Below are positions 31,868 to 41,507 of a stretch of DNA of 64,000 bases, one piece after another. Source of the stretch: Primorskyibacter flagellatus (GTDB taxonomy: Bacteria; Pseudomonadota; Alphaproteobacteria; Rhodobacterales; Rhodobacteraceae); the NCBI RefSeq assembly GCF_014638275.1, contig NZ_BMFJ01000001.1, forward strand, positions 186,001-250,000. Reading direction: 5' to 3'. Each line of letters begins with the position of its first letter. Positions within the stretch are counted from its first letter, which is position 1. Below the pieces are notes generated by a model. It saw only the letters and a program-made list of their open reading frames with translations, had not been told where the DNA came from and searched no databases. The translations under genes and the position numbers were made by a program.

Positions 31868-32423
31868 TACCGCGAACTACACCCCGCGCCTGAAGGCGGC
31901 CTACGCGGAAACCATCCGCGCGTCGCTGAAGGAAGAATTCGGCTACAAGAACGACATGCAGATCCCGCGTCTGGACAAGATTGTCCTGAACATCGGCTGC
32001 GGTTCCGAAGCCGTGCGTGACAGCAAGAAAGCCAAGTCGGCCCAGGAAGACCTGAGCACGATCGCCGGCCAGAAAGCCGTCATCACCACCGCGAAGAAGT
32101 CCATTGCAGGTTTCCGCGTCCGCGAGGAAATGCCGCTTGGTGCGAAAGTCACCCTGCGGGCCGACCGGATGTACGAATTCCTCGACCGCCTGATCACGAT
32201 CGCAATGCCCCGTATCCGCGACTTCCGCGGCGTTCCGGGCAAATCCTTCGACGGACGCGGCAACTACGCCATGGGCCTGAAGGAGCACATCGTGTTCCCC
32301 GAGATCAACTTCGACAAGGTCGACGAGGTCTGGGGCATGGACATCATCATCTGCACCACCGCGAAAACCGACGCGGAAGCCAAGGCGCTGTTGAAAGCTT
32401 TCAACATGCCCTTCAACAGCTGA
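31860..32423 (+). CDS. rplE: 50S ribosomal protein L5
   Basis: 187 residues. L5 binds 5S rRNA in the central protuberance. [20 protein letters not shown] and [16 protein letters not shown] are family features, ending in [19 protein letters not shown]. Complete and overlapping rplX. Confidence 0.98.
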   Translation: MLDTANYTPRLKAAYAETIRASLKEEFGYKNDMQIPRLDKIVLNIGCGSEAVRDSKKAKSAQEDLSTIAGQKAVITTAKKSIAGFRVREEMPLGAKVTLRADRMYEFLDRLITIAMPRIRDFRGVPGKSFDGRGNYAMGLKEHIVFPEINFDKVDEVWGMDIIICTTAKTDAEAKALLKAFNMPFNS

Positions 32424-32440
32424 TCGCGGGAGAGAACGTT

Positions 32441-32746
32441 ATGGCTAAGAAATCCATGATCGAGCGCGAGAAGAAGCGCGAGCGTCTGGTCAAGCGGTAT
32501 GCAGCAAAGCGTGCCGCCCTGAAGGAAATCATCAACGACGAGTCCAAGCCGATGGAAGAGCGCTTCCGCGCGACCCTGAAGCTGGCGGAACTGCCGCGCA
32601 ATTCCTCCGCGACCCGTCTTCACAACCGCTGCCAGCTGACGGGGCGTCCGCACGCCTACTACCGCAAGCTGAAAGTGTCGCGGATCATGCTGCGGGAGCT
32701 CGGCTCCAACGGCCAGATCCCCGGCCTCGTGAAATCCAGCTGGTAA
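32441..32746 (+). CDS. rpsN: 30S ribosomal protein S14
   Basis: 101 residues, the long zinc-free form: [20 protein letters not shown] and [20 protein letters not shown], ending in KSSW. The CxxC zinc pairs of the short form are absent. Lies between rplE and rpsH with short gaps. Confidence 0.98.
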   Translation: MAKKSMIEREKKRERLVKRYAAKRAALKEIINDESKPMEERFRATLKLAELPRNSSATRLHNRCQLTGRPHAYYRKLKVSRIMLRELGSNGQIPGLVKSSW

Positions 32747-32759
32747 GGAGGGCTGAGAT

Positions 32760-33152
32760 ATGAACGATCCTATCGGCGATATGCTCACCCGTATCCGTAA
32801 CAGCCAGCTGCGCGGCAAGTCGGTGGTGTCCACCCCGGCCTCCAAGCTGCGGGCCTGGGTTCTCGACGTGCTGGCGGACGAAGGCTATATCCGCGGCTAC
32901 GAGAAGGGCACCGATGTCAACGGTCACCCGACCCTCGAAATCAGCCTGAAATACTACGAAGGCGCCCCTGTCATTCGCGAAATCAAGCGGGTCTCCAAGC
33001 CCGGCCGTCGCGTCTACATGAGCGTCAAGGACGTCCCGCAGGTCCGTCAGGGTCTCGGTGTGTCGATTGTCTCCACGTCCAAGGGCGTGATGTCGGATGC
33101 AAGCGCGCGCAGCCAGAACGTCGGCGGCGAAGTGCTCTGCACCGTCTTCTGA
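32760..33152 (+). CDS. rpsH: 30S ribosomal protein S8
   Basis: 130 residues. S8 binds the central domain of 16S rRNA and in E. coli represses the spc operon by binding the rplE region. [20 protein letters not shown] and a C-terminus with [26 protein letters not shown] is placed well ahead of the ATG. Confidence 0.98.
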   Translation: MNDPIGDMLTRIRNSQLRGKSVVSTPASKLRAWVLDVLADEGYIRGYEKGTDVNGHPTLEISLKYYEGAPVIREIKRVSKPGRRVYMSVKDVPQVRQGLGVSIVSTSKGVMSDASARSQNVGGEVLCTVF

Positions 33153-33162
33153 GGAGGTCACA

Positions 33163-33696
33163 ATGTCTCGTATTGGGAAAAAGCCGGTCGATCTGCCTTC
33201 GGGCGTGACCGCGACGATCTCGGGTCAGACCGTGGAAGTGAAGGGGCCGAAGGGCACCCACAAGTTCCGCGCGACCGACGACGTGACCATCATGCAGGAA
33301 GACAACGCCATCACCGTGATGCCGCGTGGGTCCTCCAAGCGGGCGCGCCAGCAGTGGGGCATGTCCCGCACGATGGTCGCCAACATGGTCAAGGGCGCAA
33401 CCGAAGGCTTCAAGAAAGAGCTGGAGATCACCGGTGTGGGTTACCGCGCCGCGGTCCAGGGCAACGTCCTGAAGCTGAACCTCGGTTATTCGCATGACGT
33501 CGATTTCGCCATTCCGGACGGGGTCACCGTTACCGCGCCGAAACCGACCGAAATCGTTGTCGAAGGTTCCGACCCGCAGCTTGTGGGCCAGGTCGCCGCG
33601 AACATCCGCGACTGGCGCCGTCCCGAGCCCTACAAAGGCAAGGGGATCAAGTACAAGGGCGAATTCATCTTCCGCAAGGAAGGCAAGAAGAAGTAA
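33163..33696 (+). CDS. rplF: 50S ribosomal protein L6
   Basis: 177 residues, two repeated alpha/beta domains. Starts [15 protein letters not shown] after GAGGAGGT; the open frame upstream of 33163 overlaps rpsH and is not part of L6. Ends [20 protein letters not shown], the conserved rRNA-binding tail. Confidence 0.98.
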   Translation: MSRIGKKPVDLPSGVTATISGQTVEVKGPKGTHKFRATDDVTIMQEDNAITVMPRGSSKRARQQWGMSRTMVANMVKGATEGFKKELEITGVGYRAAVQGNVLKLNLGYSHDVDFAIPDGVTVTAPKPTEIVVEGSDPQLVGQVAANIRDWRRPEPYKGKGIKYKGEFIFRKEGKKK

Positions 33697-33707
33697 GGAC
33701 CAGGCAA

Positions 33708-34067
33708 ATGGCAACCACCAAACGTTCCCTGTTCCTGAAGCGCCGCATGCGCGTCCGGAGCAAACTGCGGAAGGTCAACGCGGGTCGCGTTCGCCTTTCC
33801 GTCCACCGCTCGAACAAGAACATCAGTGTCCAGCTGATCGACGATGTGAACGGCGTCACCCTGGCGTCCGCGTCCTCGCTCGAAAAGGATCTGGGCGTCG
33901 TCGGCAAGAACAACATCGACGCGGCGTCCAAGGTCGGCGCGGCGATCGCCGAGCGGGCGAAGAAAGCCGGTGTGGAAGAAGCTTACTTCGACCGCGGCGG
34001 GTTCCTGTTCCACGGCAAGGTGAAGGCCCTGGCCGACGCCGCGCGCGAGGGCGGGCTGAAGATCTGA
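33708..34067 (+). CDS. rplR: 50S ribosomal protein L18
   Basis: 119 residues. L18 binds 5S rRNA with L5. [20 protein letters not shown] and [20 protein letters not shown] are diagnostic. A 174-base gap with a REP-like inverted repeat separates it from rpsE. Confidence 0.98.
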   Translation: MATTKRSLFLKRRMRVRSKLRKVNAGRVRLSVHRSNKNISVQLIDDVNGVTLASASSLEKDLGVVGKNNIDAASKVGAAIAERAKKAGVEEAYFDRGGFLFHGKVKALADAAREGGLKI

Positions 34068-34073
34068 GGCGGT

Positions 34074-34126
34074 GCCGGGCTGATGCCCGGCCTGCCCGAA
34101 ATTCGTAGGCCGGGCATCAGCCCGGC
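34074..34126. repeat. REP-like inverted repeat between rplR and rpsE
   Basis: GCCGGGCTGATGCCCGGC (34074-34091) and its exact reverse complement GCCGGGCATCAGCCCGGC (34109-34126), separated by CTGCCCGAAATTCGTAG. Each arm is itself nearly palindromic. Layout equals that of 20713-20764. Confidence 0.8.
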
Positions 34127-34241
34127 TTGCACTTCCTGAGGGCGGCGACGCCCCGATGATCCGGGAAGCGCAGGCTTCACCAAGGATCGACATAACCGGG
34201 TCGCCCGTACTGGCAGGACCCACGATGATAAAGGAGAGCCC

Positions 34242-34820
34242 ATGGCTCGTGAAGACAACCGGGGCGGCAACCGTCGCGACCGCGAGGAAGCCCCCGAATT
34301 TGCAGATCGCCTTGTCGCGATCAACCGTGTGTCCAAGACCGTCAAGGGTGGTAAGCGCTTTGGCTTCGCCGCGCTCGTCGTCGTGGGCGACCAGAAAGGC
34401 CGCGTTGGCTTTGGCAAGGGCAAGGCGAAAGAGGTCCCCGAGGCCATCCGCAAGGCCACCGAGCAGGCGAAGCGCCAGATGATCCGCGTTCCGCTGCGCG
34501 AAGGCCGCACGCTGCACCACGACATGGAAGGCCGTCATGGCGCCGGTCGTGTCGTCATGCGCACCGCACCGCACGGCACCGGGATCATCGCCGGTGGTCC
34601 GATGCGCGCCGTGTTCGAGATGCTGGGCATCCACGACGTGGTCGCCAAGTCGATCGGGTCGCAGAACCCCTACAACATGATCCGCGCCACGCTGAACGGG
34701 CTCCAGAAAGAGTCCTCGCCCCGTCAGGTGGCGCAGCGCCGTGGCAAGAAGGTCGCCGACATCCTGCCGAAGCGCGATGACGCTCCGGCCGAGTCCAGCC
34801 AAGTGGCCGAGGAGGCTTGA
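34242..34820 (+). CDS. rpsE: 30S ribosomal protein S5
   Basis: 192 residues. S5 acts in decoding fidelity. An N-terminal charged extension ([20 protein letters not shown]) precedes the core [20 protein letters not shown]. Core motifs [20 protein letters not shown] and [19 protein letters not shown] are intact. AAAGGAGAGCCC precedes the start. Confidence 0.98.
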   Translation: MAREDNRGGNRRDREEAPEFADRLVAINRVSKTVKGGKRFGFAALVVVGDQKGRVGFGKGKAKEVPEAIRKATEQAKRQMIRVPLREGRTLHHDMEGRHGAGRVVMRTAPHGTGIIAGGPMRAVFEMLGIHDVVAKSIGSQNPYNMIRATLNGLQKESSPRQVAQRRGKKVADILPKRDDAPAESSQVAEEA

Positions 34821-34825
34821 TCCAA

Positions 34826-35011
34826 ATGGCAACCATCGTCGTCAAACAGATCGGTTCCCCGATCCGCCGCCCCGCCAAGCAGCGCGCCACGCTGGTCGGC
34901 CTGGGCCTGAACAAGATGCACCGCACCCGTGAACTGGAGGATACGCCCTCTGTCCGCGGCATGGTGAATTCGATCCCGCACCTGGTCGAGATCATCGAAG
35001 AAAAGAAGTAA
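34826..35011 (+). CDS. rpmD: 50S ribosomal protein L30
   Basis: 61 residues. [20 protein letters not shown] and [20 protein letters not shown] are diagnostic. ATG 34826; an in-frame TTG at 34817 would overlap rpsE and is not conserved. It ends the module before an intrinsic terminator; rplO, its usual neighbour, lies 3.3 kb further. Confidence 0.97.
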   Translation: MATIVVKQIGSPIRRPAKQRATLVGLGLNKMHRTRELEDTPSVRGMVNSIPHLVEIIEEKK

Positions 35012-35032
35012 GCGACCGGTATCGCTGCTTTC

Positions 35033-35062
35033 AGACCCCCGGACCCGTCCGGGGGTCTTGTT
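35033..35062 (+). terminator. Intrinsic terminator after rpmD
   Basis: Perfect 10-bp stem AGACCCCCGG / CCGGGGGTCT, loop ACCCGT, then TGTTATTT. Confidence 0.85.
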
Positions 35063-35134
35063 ATTTGCATCGACCGTTTGGTGAAGTGGCCCGGGAGTGG
35101 TACCCTGCGGCATTCCTTTCAGTGAGTGCTTGCC

Positions 35135-35776
35135 ATGTTCCATCGCCTTTGCCTGCTTCCCTTTGTCATGCTCGCCCCTTGCGCCGGGCTTGCGGCCACG
35201 GTCCATACCGACCTCGCCTCCTTTCTGACGGCCGCGCCCGGCGCCGCTGTCGAAACCTTCGAATCCCTGTGCGTCGGCGAGGCCGTGACGAGCCTGCCAA
35301 CGCCGCACTACGACTTCGGATTGCTGGGCAACGGCCAGGACCCGGTCGGATATGCCCAGAGCAATGGCGGCACGGTCTCCTCGGGGGTGCGGACCATCGT
35401 GAACAGCGGCAACGCGCTGTTTCCCGGGGCGGGTCCGATCGTCGTGGCCGCCGACGCAGGCTACGAGATCACCGGCTTCGGCTACTGGAACACCGGCGGT
35501 GACGACACGACCCGTCTGACGGCTTTTGTAGGCGGGGCTTCCGTGTTGTCGGAGGTGTCGGCATTCGGGGCCGTCTTCCTCGGGTTCGCGGGGATGTCGG
35601 GGGTCAGTTCGCTGTCCATCTCGGGCGAGACGGGCAATGGCTGGTTCAGCATCGACGACATGTGGGTCGAAACGGCGGCGATGCCCGCCGTGCCGCTTCC
35701 TGCGACTTCGGTGCTTCTGCTTGCAGCGCTCGGGGCCGTCGGTGCGGCTGCGCACCGAAAGCGGCCATCGAAGTAG
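35135..35776 (+). CDS. VPLPA-CTERM sorting-domain protein
   Basis: 213 residues. N-terminal signal peptide (CLLPFVMLAPCAGLAATVH). The body is beta-rich with Gly, Ser and Asn and no recognised enzyme domain. The C-terminus is a VPLPA variant of the PEP-CTERM signal: AVPLPATSVLLLAALGAVGA, a hydrophobic helix, then HRKRPSK. Such proteins are processed by an exosortase and placed at the cell surface or in the matrix. No exosortase gene is in this window. ATG 35135 is preferred over GTG 35126. A second VPLPA protein lies 1.7 kb downstream. Confidence 0.8.
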   Translation: MFHRLCLLPFVMLAPCAGLAATVHTDLASFLTAAPGAAVETFESLCVGEAVTSLPTPHYDFGLLGNGQDPVGYAQSNGGTVSSGVRTIVNSGNALFPGAGPIVVAADAGYEITGFGYWNTGGDDTTRLTAFVGGASVLSEVSAFGAVFLGFAGMSGVSSLSISGETGNGWFSIDDMWVETAAMPAVPLPATSVLLLAALGAVGAAAHRKRPSK

Positions 35777-35842
35777 CCAGTTTCGGGTTTTGCCGGGCGC
35801 AGGTTCGTTTCACACTTGTGCCGACACAAACCGGAGACCCGA

Positions 35843-36619
35843 GTGCCCATCCCCGAGTCCGCCTTTCGCACGCACCCCGAGCTTCGCGCCCTGATCCGCG
35901 ATCCAGAGAAGAGCTTCTTCCGCGATTTTGACGTAGAGGAGGTGGACCGCCGCATGGCCGAGCGTGGCGTGCCGATGCCCTGGCGCTGGCCCGATGCGGA
36001 GCGGGAGGCCAACCGCCATGCGTTCTTCGCCGGTCACGAAGGGCCGGTGTGGGTCTTTGCCTACGGCTCACTCATGTGGGACCCTGCGATCCTGTTCGAC
36101 GATGTGCGCCCGGCGCTGCTGGAGGGGTATTCCCGCGCCATGTGCCTCGTGGATCGGCGGGGCGCACGCGGGGATGCGCAGGCGCCGGGTCTGATGGCCG
36201 GTCTGGCGGAGGGCGGGTCCTGTCACGGCATCGTCTTCCGGGTGCCCGAGGCGCTGGTGGAGGACGAGACGGAGCGGCTCTGGCGGCGGGAGATGATCGC
36301 GCAGGCCTATCGTCCGGTGCTGGCTCCGGCCATGACGCCGGAGGGGCCGGTGATGGCGGTGGCCTTTGCCGCCGACCGGGAGGCGGACAATATCGACATC
36401 GGCCTGTCCCGCGCGCTGCAGGTGCAGTACATCGCTACCGGGCGCGGGTTTCTTGGCACCAGCCTTGAATACCTGGAAAACACGCTGGCGCAGTTCGACC
36501 GCATGGGGATCGACGACCCGGACCTGTCCGCCCTGCTGGCAGATGCGCGCCGGGCGGCGGCAGAGGCCGGGGTCAGCCCGGCAGCCGGGGTCGCAGGGGG
36601 CGGGTCCGCAGGTCGCTGA
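35843..36619 (+). CDS. ChaC-like gamma-glutamylcyclotransferase
   Basis: 258 residues, cytosolic. VWVFAYGSLMWDPAILFDDV is the substrate-binding signature of the ChaC family, which releases 5-oxoproline from glutathione or gamma-glutamyl peptides; the catalytic glutamate is expected in the VPEALVEDE or nearby segment. LQVQYIATGRGFLGTSLEYL is the closing motif of ChaC proteins. The start is GTG 35843 with GGAG 7 bases upstream; the frame opens earlier with TTG. Its 3' end overlaps the convergent VWA gene by 47 bases. Confidence 0.85.
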   Translation: MPIPESAFRTHPELRALIRDPEKSFFRDFDVEEVDRRMAERGVPMPWRWPDAEREANRHAFFAGHEGPVWVFAYGSLMWDPAILFDDVRPALLEGYSRAMCLVDRRGARGDAQAPGLMAGLAEGGSCHGIVFRVPEALVEDETERLWRREMIAQAYRPVLAPAMTPEGPVMAVAFAADREADNIDIGLSRALQVQYIATGRGFLGTSLEYLENTLAQFDRMGIDDPDLSALLADARRAAAEAGVSPAAGVAGGGSAGR

Positions 36620-37310
36620 ACAGGGCGCAGCCAAGCGTGTCGGTCAGGGCCTTGACGAGGTCCTCAATCGTGTCGGCGCGGATGTACTGGCCCCTGTTCA
36701 GATCGGCGAGGCAACGCGCGACCGTATCGTCATGGCCGAGCGCCTTCTGTTCCGGGTTGTTCCAGGCCCAGTAGTCCACGTTCACGCGAAAGCCGATGAC
36801 ATGGATCGTCAGGTCGTCGGAGGTGGCCGAAAGGACCTGCCCGGTCTCGCAGGGGCGGCCGCCGCAGGTTTCGTTGCCGTCGGTAACGACCACGATGATG
36901 CCGGGCTTGGTGCGATGCTCAAGCACTTCCGCCGCGCGCAGAACGGAGGAGGAGAGGGGCGTCAGCCCGCCGGGGCGCAGGGAATCGACAGCCGAGATGA
37001 TCGGCTCGGCCGCGTCCTGACGGGGCGGGAAGCGCAGGGTGATGCCGGAGCAGCCGTCCGCGCCTCCGGGACCGTAGACGAGCAGGCCGATGCGGCGCAG
37101 GGGGGCGATTTCGGGGATGGCCTCTGCCATGGCGAGGCGGGCTTCGGCAATGCGGGTGCCGCGGCCGGGTTCGTAGACGAATTCGACCATGGAGGCAGAG
37201 CCGTCGAAGACCAGCATGGCGTCCTTGTTGCAGTCGGCAAGTGCGGGGACCGTCGCATGGGCCAGTGCGGCAGTCAGGGTCAGAATACGGAGGCCGGTGC
37301 GCCGGAACAT
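36573..37310 (-). CDS. Secreted von Willebrand factor A domain protein
   Basis: 245 residues from ATG 37310 (an ATG at 37325 is also possible). A signal peptide (LRILTLTAALAHATVPALAD) is followed directly by a VWA domain: MLVFDGSASM gives the MIDAS DxSxS site, GLTPLSSSVLRAAEVL the MIDAS threonine, and IIVVVTDGNETCGG the third loop. Several cysteines suggest disulfides in the periplasm. No further domain follows, so it is a stand-alone adhesion-type module. It is divergent from the LamG/VPLPA gene and convergent with the ChaC gene. Confidence 0.85.
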   Translation of the reverse strand: MFRRTGLRILTLTAALAHATVPALADCNKDAMLVFDGSASMVEFVYEPGRGTRIAEARLAMAEAIPEIAPLRRIGLLVYGPGGADGCSGITLRFPPRQDAAEPIISAVDSLRPGGLTPLSSSVLRAAEVLEHRTKPGIIVVVTDGNETCGGRPCETGQVLSATSDDLTIHVIGFRVNVDYWAWNNPEQKALGHDDTVARCLADLNRGQYIRADTIEDLVKALTDTLGCALFSDLRTRPLRPRLPG

Positions 37311-37450
37311 CCGCCCATGACACATGAAAATGCGATTCTGTTCAACAAATCCGTGGTTCCGGGAGTTTTGCGGCGTCGCGGCGTTCCGTTTTGGAGGCAT
37401 TCGTGATATAAGCAGATTAATTAATTTTCTGAATCCCATTGGAGGCGTTC

Positions 37451-38179
37451 ATGTTTCTGAAAACGCTCGCGATTGCGGGACTGGCAACTTTTGCGGCGGC
37501 TGGCGCGGCTTCGGCATCCACCCTGATCCATTACTACGGCTTCGACGATGACAGCGTTACGGATACCGTCGGCTCCGTCGATGGTGCGCTTTTTGGCGAC
37601 GCTGTGGTTGAGGACGGGTTTCTAAAGCTTGACGGGCAGGGGGACTACGCACAGCTGTCCGACCATGCCGTGCCGCTCGGGTCGCAGACCGTCATCCTCA
37701 GCTTCCAGCGGCTGAGCAAGCCGCACACCTACGGAGAGATCATCTCTCAGGGGAGTTCGGGCAACGGGTATTACATCGGCTATCAGGGCTCCGACACTTT
37801 CCGCTTCGGCGACAATCATTTGTCCACGTCGGTTGCCTATCCGGCGGACGGAGAATTCCATCAGTTTGCGATGGTGACCGGCCCGGGTCTGTCGTTCTAC
37901 ATCGACGGGGTGCTGGTCTATACCTCCGGCTCGGTGGCCGCGAACACGCATTCGGGGACGCCCACGCGGTTCGGGGTTCAGTTCAACACCGGCGGCGGGT
38001 CGCCCTATGTGGAATACGTGCACGGCAATCTCGACTACGTGGCGATCTTCGAAGGGGCGCTGACAGCGGAGGAGATCCGCGCTTTCGGATCCGCGCCCGC
38101 GGTGCCGCTGCCCGCCTCGCTTCCGCTGCTGGCCTTCGGCGTTGCCGGTCTTGCGGCGCTGCGGCGGCGCAGGGGGTAG
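37451..38179 (+). CDS. LamG-like protein with VPLPA-CTERM sorting signal
   Basis: 242 residues. Signal peptide (LAIAGLATFAAAGAASAS), then a concanavalin/LamG-like beta sandwich: LIHYYGFDDDSVTDTVGSVD, FLKLDGQGDYAQLSDH, FHQFAMVTGPGLSFYIDGVL and a closing LDYVAIFEGALTAEEIRAF. The C-terminal signal is AVPLPASLPLLAFGVAGLAA followed by LRRRRG. Start ATG 37451 has GGAGG 5 bases upstream. The upstream 60 bases are unusually A+T-rich (TATAAG at 37407-37412 and TTAATTAATT), probably the promoter. It is likely an exosortase-processed surface carbohydrate-binding protein. Confidence 0.83.
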   Translation: MFLKTLAIAGLATFAAAGAASASTLIHYYGFDDDSVTDTVGSVDGALFGDAVVEDGFLKLDGQGDYAQLSDHAVPLGSQTVILSFQRLSKPHTYGEIISQGSSGNGYYIGYQGSDTFRFGDNHLSTSVAYPADGEFHQFAMVTGPGLSFYIDGVLVYTSGSVAANTHSGTPTRFGVQFNTGGGSPYVEYVHGNLDYVAIFEGALTAEEIRAFGSAPAVPLPASLPLLAFGVAGLAALRRRRG

Positions 38180-38222
38180 TGGACATACGGGCAGGGACCT
38201 TCGGGCAGGCAATCCGCGACGC

Positions 38223-38251
38223 TTGATTGATCGCGCGGCAGGCATTATACG
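38223..38251 (+). promoter_or_regulatory. Sigma-70 promoter of the rplO-secY-adk module
   Basis: TTGATT (38223-38228), 17-bp spacer, TATACG (38246-38251), then CCCCCG. Same -10, spacer and G/C discriminator as the rpsL and rpmC promoters. The leader to rplO is about 100 bases. Confidence 0.72.
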
Positions 38252-38356
38252 CCCCCGGTGGCCTGGCCTCCGAGTCGGGTGACACGTATCAAAACCAAGA
38301 AAAGCCGCGTCCCCGCCATATCGCTTCAGGCGGGTGTTCCGGCAAGGAGAAGCGAC

Positions 38357-38827
38357 ATGAAACTGCATGAACTGCGCGACAATCCCGGTGCAGCCAAGAA
38401 ACGGATGCGCGTCGGCCGTGGTCCGGGCTCTGGCAAGGGCAAGACCGGTGGTCGTGGTATCAAGGGTCAGAAATCCCGTTCGGGTGTGGCCATCGGTGGC
38501 TACGAGGGCGGCCAGATGCCGCTCTACCAGCGTCTGCCCAAGCGCGGCTTCAACAAGCCGAACCGCAAGAGCTATGCCGTCATCAACCTCGGCATCATCG
38601 CCAAGTACATCGAATCCGGCAAGCTGGATGCGGGCAACATCACCGAAGAGACGCTGGTTTCCTCGGGTGCAGTGCGCCGCAAGCTGGACGGTGTCCGCGT
38701 GCTGGCGAAGGGCGAGATCGGGACCAAGGTGTCGATCGAGGTGACCGGTGCCTCCAAGGGTGCGATCGAAGCGGTCGAGAAGGCCGGCGGTTCGCTCAAG
38801 GTCACGGCGGCTGCAGCAGCCGAGTAA
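38357..38827 (+). CDS. rplO: 50S ribosomal protein L15
   Basis: 156 residues. [20 protein letters not shown] and [20 protein letters not shown] are the conserved N-terminal part; [18 protein letters not shown] follows. AAGGAGA lies 7 bases ahead. The gap to secY is 106 bases and highly structured. Confidence 0.98.
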   Translation: MKLHELRDNPGAAKKRMRVGRGPGSGKGKTGGRGIKGQKSRSGVAIGGYEGGQMPLYQRLPKRGFNKPNRKSYAVINLGIIAKYIESGKLDAGNITEETLVSSGAVRRKLDGVRVLAKGEIGTKVSIEVTGASKGAIEAVEKAGGSLKVTAAAAAE

Positions 38828-38910
38828 GTGGTTGTGGGCGCCCTTCGGGGCGCATACATAACCACCAGTTTTCCAAAAGCGCCGCCGTGCCGGAAGACCG
38901 GTCCGGCGGC
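38828..38910 (+). promoter_or_regulatory. Two stem-loops between rplO and secY
   Basis: First, 38828-38865: outer stem GTGGTT / AACCAC and inner GCGCCC / GGGCGC around a TTCG loop. Second, 38881-38910: GCCGCCG / CGGCGGC outer and CCGG / CCGG inner stem with an AAGA loop. Neither has a T-run. Possible mRNA stability, processing or attenuation element lowering secY relative to L15. Confidence 0.5.
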
Positions 38911-38933
38911 GTTTGCCTGAAAGAGAGATCCGC

Positions 38934-40304
38934 ATGGTATCCGCAGCAGAACAGATGGCGGCCAACACGAGCTGGGCCGCGCTCGGCAAAGCGACCGACC
39001 TGCGCAACCGCATCCTTTTCACCATCGTCCTCCTGATCGTCTATCGCCTGGGCACCTGGATTCCGGTTCCCGGCATCGACGGCGCGGCACTGCGCGAATT
39101 CATGGAAGGCGCGGGGCAGGGGATCGGCGGCATCCTGTCGATGTTCACCGGCGGCGCGCTTGGCCGCATGGGGATCTTCGCGCTTGGCATCATGCCCTAC
39201 ATTTCGGCCTCGATCATCGTGCAGCTCCTGGCATCGATGGTTCCGGCGCTCGAGCAGCTGAAGAAAGAGGGTGAGCAGGGCCGCAAGAAGATGAACCAGT
39301 ACACGCGCTACGGCACCGTGTTTCTGGCGACGCTTCAGTCCTACGGGCTTGCCGTTTCGCTGCAGAGCGGGGATCTGGTTCAGGCCGACATTCCCTACTG
39401 GTTCTTCGTCGCGACCTGCATGACCACGCTGATCGGGGGCACGATGTTCCTGATGTGGCTGGGCGAACAGATCACAGCGCGGGGTCTGGGCAACGGTATC
39501 TCGCTGATCATCTTCGTCGGCATCATCGCGGAACTTCCCGCGGCACTGGCGCAGTTCTTCGCGTCGGGCCGGTCGGGGGCGATCTCTCCTGCGGTGATCA
39601 TCGGCGTGATCCTCATGGTCGTCGCGACCATCGCCTTCGTCGTGTTCATGGAACGTGCGCTGAGGAAGATTCACATCCAGTATCCCCGCCGCCAGGTCGG
39701 GATGAAGGTCTATGACGGCGGGTCCTCGCACCTGCCGATCAAGGTCAACCCGGCGGGCGTGATCCCGGCGATCTTTGCCTCGTCCCTGCTGCTGCTGCCG
39801 GTCACGATTTCGACCTTCTCGGGGAATTCGACCTCTCCGGTCATGTCGACGATCCTTGCCTATTTCGGACCGGGACAGCCGCTTTACCTGCTGTTCTTCA
39901 CGGGGATGATCGTCTTCTTTGCATATTTCTACACGTTCAACGTGTCGTTCAAACCCGAGGAAGTGGCGGACAACCTGAAGAACCAGAACGGCTTTGTGCC
40001 GGGCATCCGTCCGGGCCAGAAGACGGCGGAGTATCTGGAGTATGTGGCGACGCGTATCCTCGTGCTCGGCTCGGCCTACCTTGCGGCAGTTTGTCTCCTT
40101 CCTGAGATTCTCCGTAGCCAGCTGGCGATCCCCTTCTATTTTGGCGGGACTTCGGTACTGATCGTCGTGTCGGTGACGATGGATACCATTCAGCAGGCGC
40201 AGTCGCATCTGCTGGCGCATCAATACGAAGGGCTGATCGAGAAATCGCAGCTGCGCGGCAAGGGGAGCCGCAGGACCAAACGGAGGGGGGCTGCACGCCG
40301 ATGA
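38934..40304 (+). CDS. secY: Protein translocase subunit SecY
   Basis: 456 residues, ten transmembrane helices, the channel of the Sec translocon. [20 protein letters not shown] (TM1), [20 protein letters not shown], and the C-terminal cytosolic loops with [20 protein letters not shown] are diagnostic. ATG 38934 follows AAGAGAGATCCGC; an in-frame start 21 bases earlier is rejected. adk overlaps its stop (ATGA). Confidence 0.98.
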   Translation: MVSAAEQMAANTSWAALGKATDLRNRILFTIVLLIVYRLGTWIPVPGIDGAALREFMEGAGQGIGGILSMFTGGALGRMGIFALGIMPYISASIIVQLLASMVPALEQLKKEGEQGRKKMNQYTRYGTVFLATLQSYGLAVSLQSGDLVQADIPYWFFVATCMTTLIGGTMFLMWLGEQITARGLGNGISLIIFVGIIAELPAALAQFFASGRSGAISPAVIIGVILMVVATIAFVVFMERALRKIHIQYPRRQVGMKVYDGGSSHLPIKVNPAGVIPAIFASSLLLLPVTISTFSGNSTSPVMSTILAYFGPGQPLYLLFFTGMIVFFAYFYTFNVSFKPEEVADNLKNQNGFVPGIRPGQKTAEYLEYVATRILVLGSAYLAAVCLLPEILRSQLAIPFYFGGTSVLIVVSVTMDTIQQAQSHLLAHQYEGLIEKSQLRGKGSRRTKRRGAARR

Positions 40305-40879
40305 ACATCATTCTTCTCGGACCGCCAGGTGCGGGCAAGGGAACACAGGCCGCCCGGCTTGTCGAAGACCGCGACATGATCCAGCTGTCCACCGGGGACA
40401 TGCTGCGCGAGGCGCGGACCTCGGGAACCGAGATGGGCAAGAAGGTCGCCGCGGTGATGGACCGTGGTGAACTGGTGACGGACGAGATCGTCATCGGCCT
40501 GATCCGCGAAAAGCTGGAAGGCCCCGAGAAGGGCGGATTCATCTTCGACGGTTTCCCCCGCACCCTGGCCCAGGCAGATGCGCTTGAGGCGCTGATGGCC
40601 GAGATGGGGAAGAAGCTGGACTGCGCCATCGAGCTGCGCGTCCGCGACGAGGTTCTGGTGGACCGCATCGTCAACCGCGCCAAGGAAGCGGCAGCCGCGG
40701 GTAAGCCGGTCCGCGCCGATGACAACGAGGAAAGCCTCAAGGTCCGGTTGATGGAATACTACAAGAAGACGTCGCCGCTGCTTGGTTACTATCACGCGAA
40801 GGACAAGCTGAAGCGCGTTGATGGACTTGCGGAAATGGCCGTGGTGGAAGCGTCGATCAAGGCGATCCTCGACAGCTGA
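40301..40879 (+). CDS. adk: Adenylate kinase
   Basis: 192 residues, the short form without the lid zinc insertion. Interconverts ATP+AMP and 2 ADP. P-loop [16 protein letters not shown] at residues 7-14, STGDMLREA, and [14 protein letters not shown] are intact. Its start overlaps secY by four bases, and an intrinsic terminator follows. Confidence 0.98.
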   Translation: MNIILLGPPGAGKGTQAARLVEDRDMIQLSTGDMLREARTSGTEMGKKVAAVMDRGELVTDEIVIGLIREKLEGPEKGGFIFDGFPRTLAQADALEALMAEMGKKLDCAIELRVRDEVLVDRIVNRAKEAAAAGKPVRADDNEESLKVRLMEYYKKTSPLLGYYHAKDKLKRVDGLAEMAVVEASIKAILDS

Positions 40880-40907
40880 TCCTGACTCTTTTGTGGAATC
40901 CCGAAGG

Positions 40908-40935
40908 GGCCCCTGTCCGGTGACAGGGGCCTTTT
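40908..40935 (+). terminator. Intrinsic terminator after adk
   Basis: Perfect 10-bp stem GGCCCCTGTC / GACAGGGGCC with CGGT loop and a TTTT tail. It may also act on the convergent DUF2938 gene. Confidence 0.88.
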
Positions 40936-40989
40936 CCATTCGGGTGAGAGCCTTTGCACCGCCATTTTGCCAGGGCGCGCCGAGAGCGG

Positions 40990-41475
40990 TCAGATCGCGG
41001 CGCAGGCCAGGGCAGCTACATAGAGCGCGCAGCCGAAGATCAGGTGGTTCACCAGACTGCGACGCCGCGCGGACCAGGGCGCGGGCGTGGCGGAGGCGGC
41101 GATGCCGAGCCCGAAAGCAGGCTGCATGACAAGGAAGGGCATCGCGACGGTCAATGCTCCGGTCAGCAGGGCGGGGCCCGGCGTGGGTGCGGCGGCCCAG
41201 TCCGGACCGGTGGCGGCCAGCAGGACCGCCGCGAAGGCGACGCCGATGGCGTAGTGCAGTCCCCATCCCAGAAGGGTTTCGGCAGGGTGCGGAGAGGCTT
41301 TCGCGATGGAGGCATGGCGGAAGGTGCCTGCGGGCATATGGGCGACCCATCTCCCGACCATTTCGTAGCCGGGGGCGGGGACGCCAAACAGGCGGGCGCG
41401 CGTCCAGTTTGCAAGGTCGAGCAGCGCGGTGGCGCCAAGGCCGACGGGAAAGGCGAGGAGCAGGTGAGAGTTCAT
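40990..41475 (-). CDS. DUF2938 family membrane protein
   Basis: 161 residues with four hydrophobic segments (FPVGLGATALLDLANW, LHYAIGVAFAAVLLAAT, LLTGALTVAMPFLVMQPAFG and LIFGCALYVAALACAAI). The stretch GWGLHYAIG and PFLVMQPAFGLGIAAS match the DUF2938 family, whose function is unknown. ATG 41475 is preceded by AAAGGTC on the minus strand. It is divergent from a MerR gene, and the intergenic palindrome looks like a MerR-controlled promoter for this gene. Confidence 0.78.
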   Translation of the reverse strand: MNSHLLLAFPVGLGATALLDLANWTRARLFGVPAPGYEMVGRWVAHMPAGTFRHASIAKASPHPAETLLGWGLHYAIGVAFAAVLLAATGPDWAAAPTPGPALLTGALTVAMPFLVMQPAFGLGIAASATPAPWSARRRSLVNHLIFGCALYVAALACAAI

Positions 41476-41507
41476 GACAGACCTTTCGGATTCGGGGACA
41501 GGCGGGT

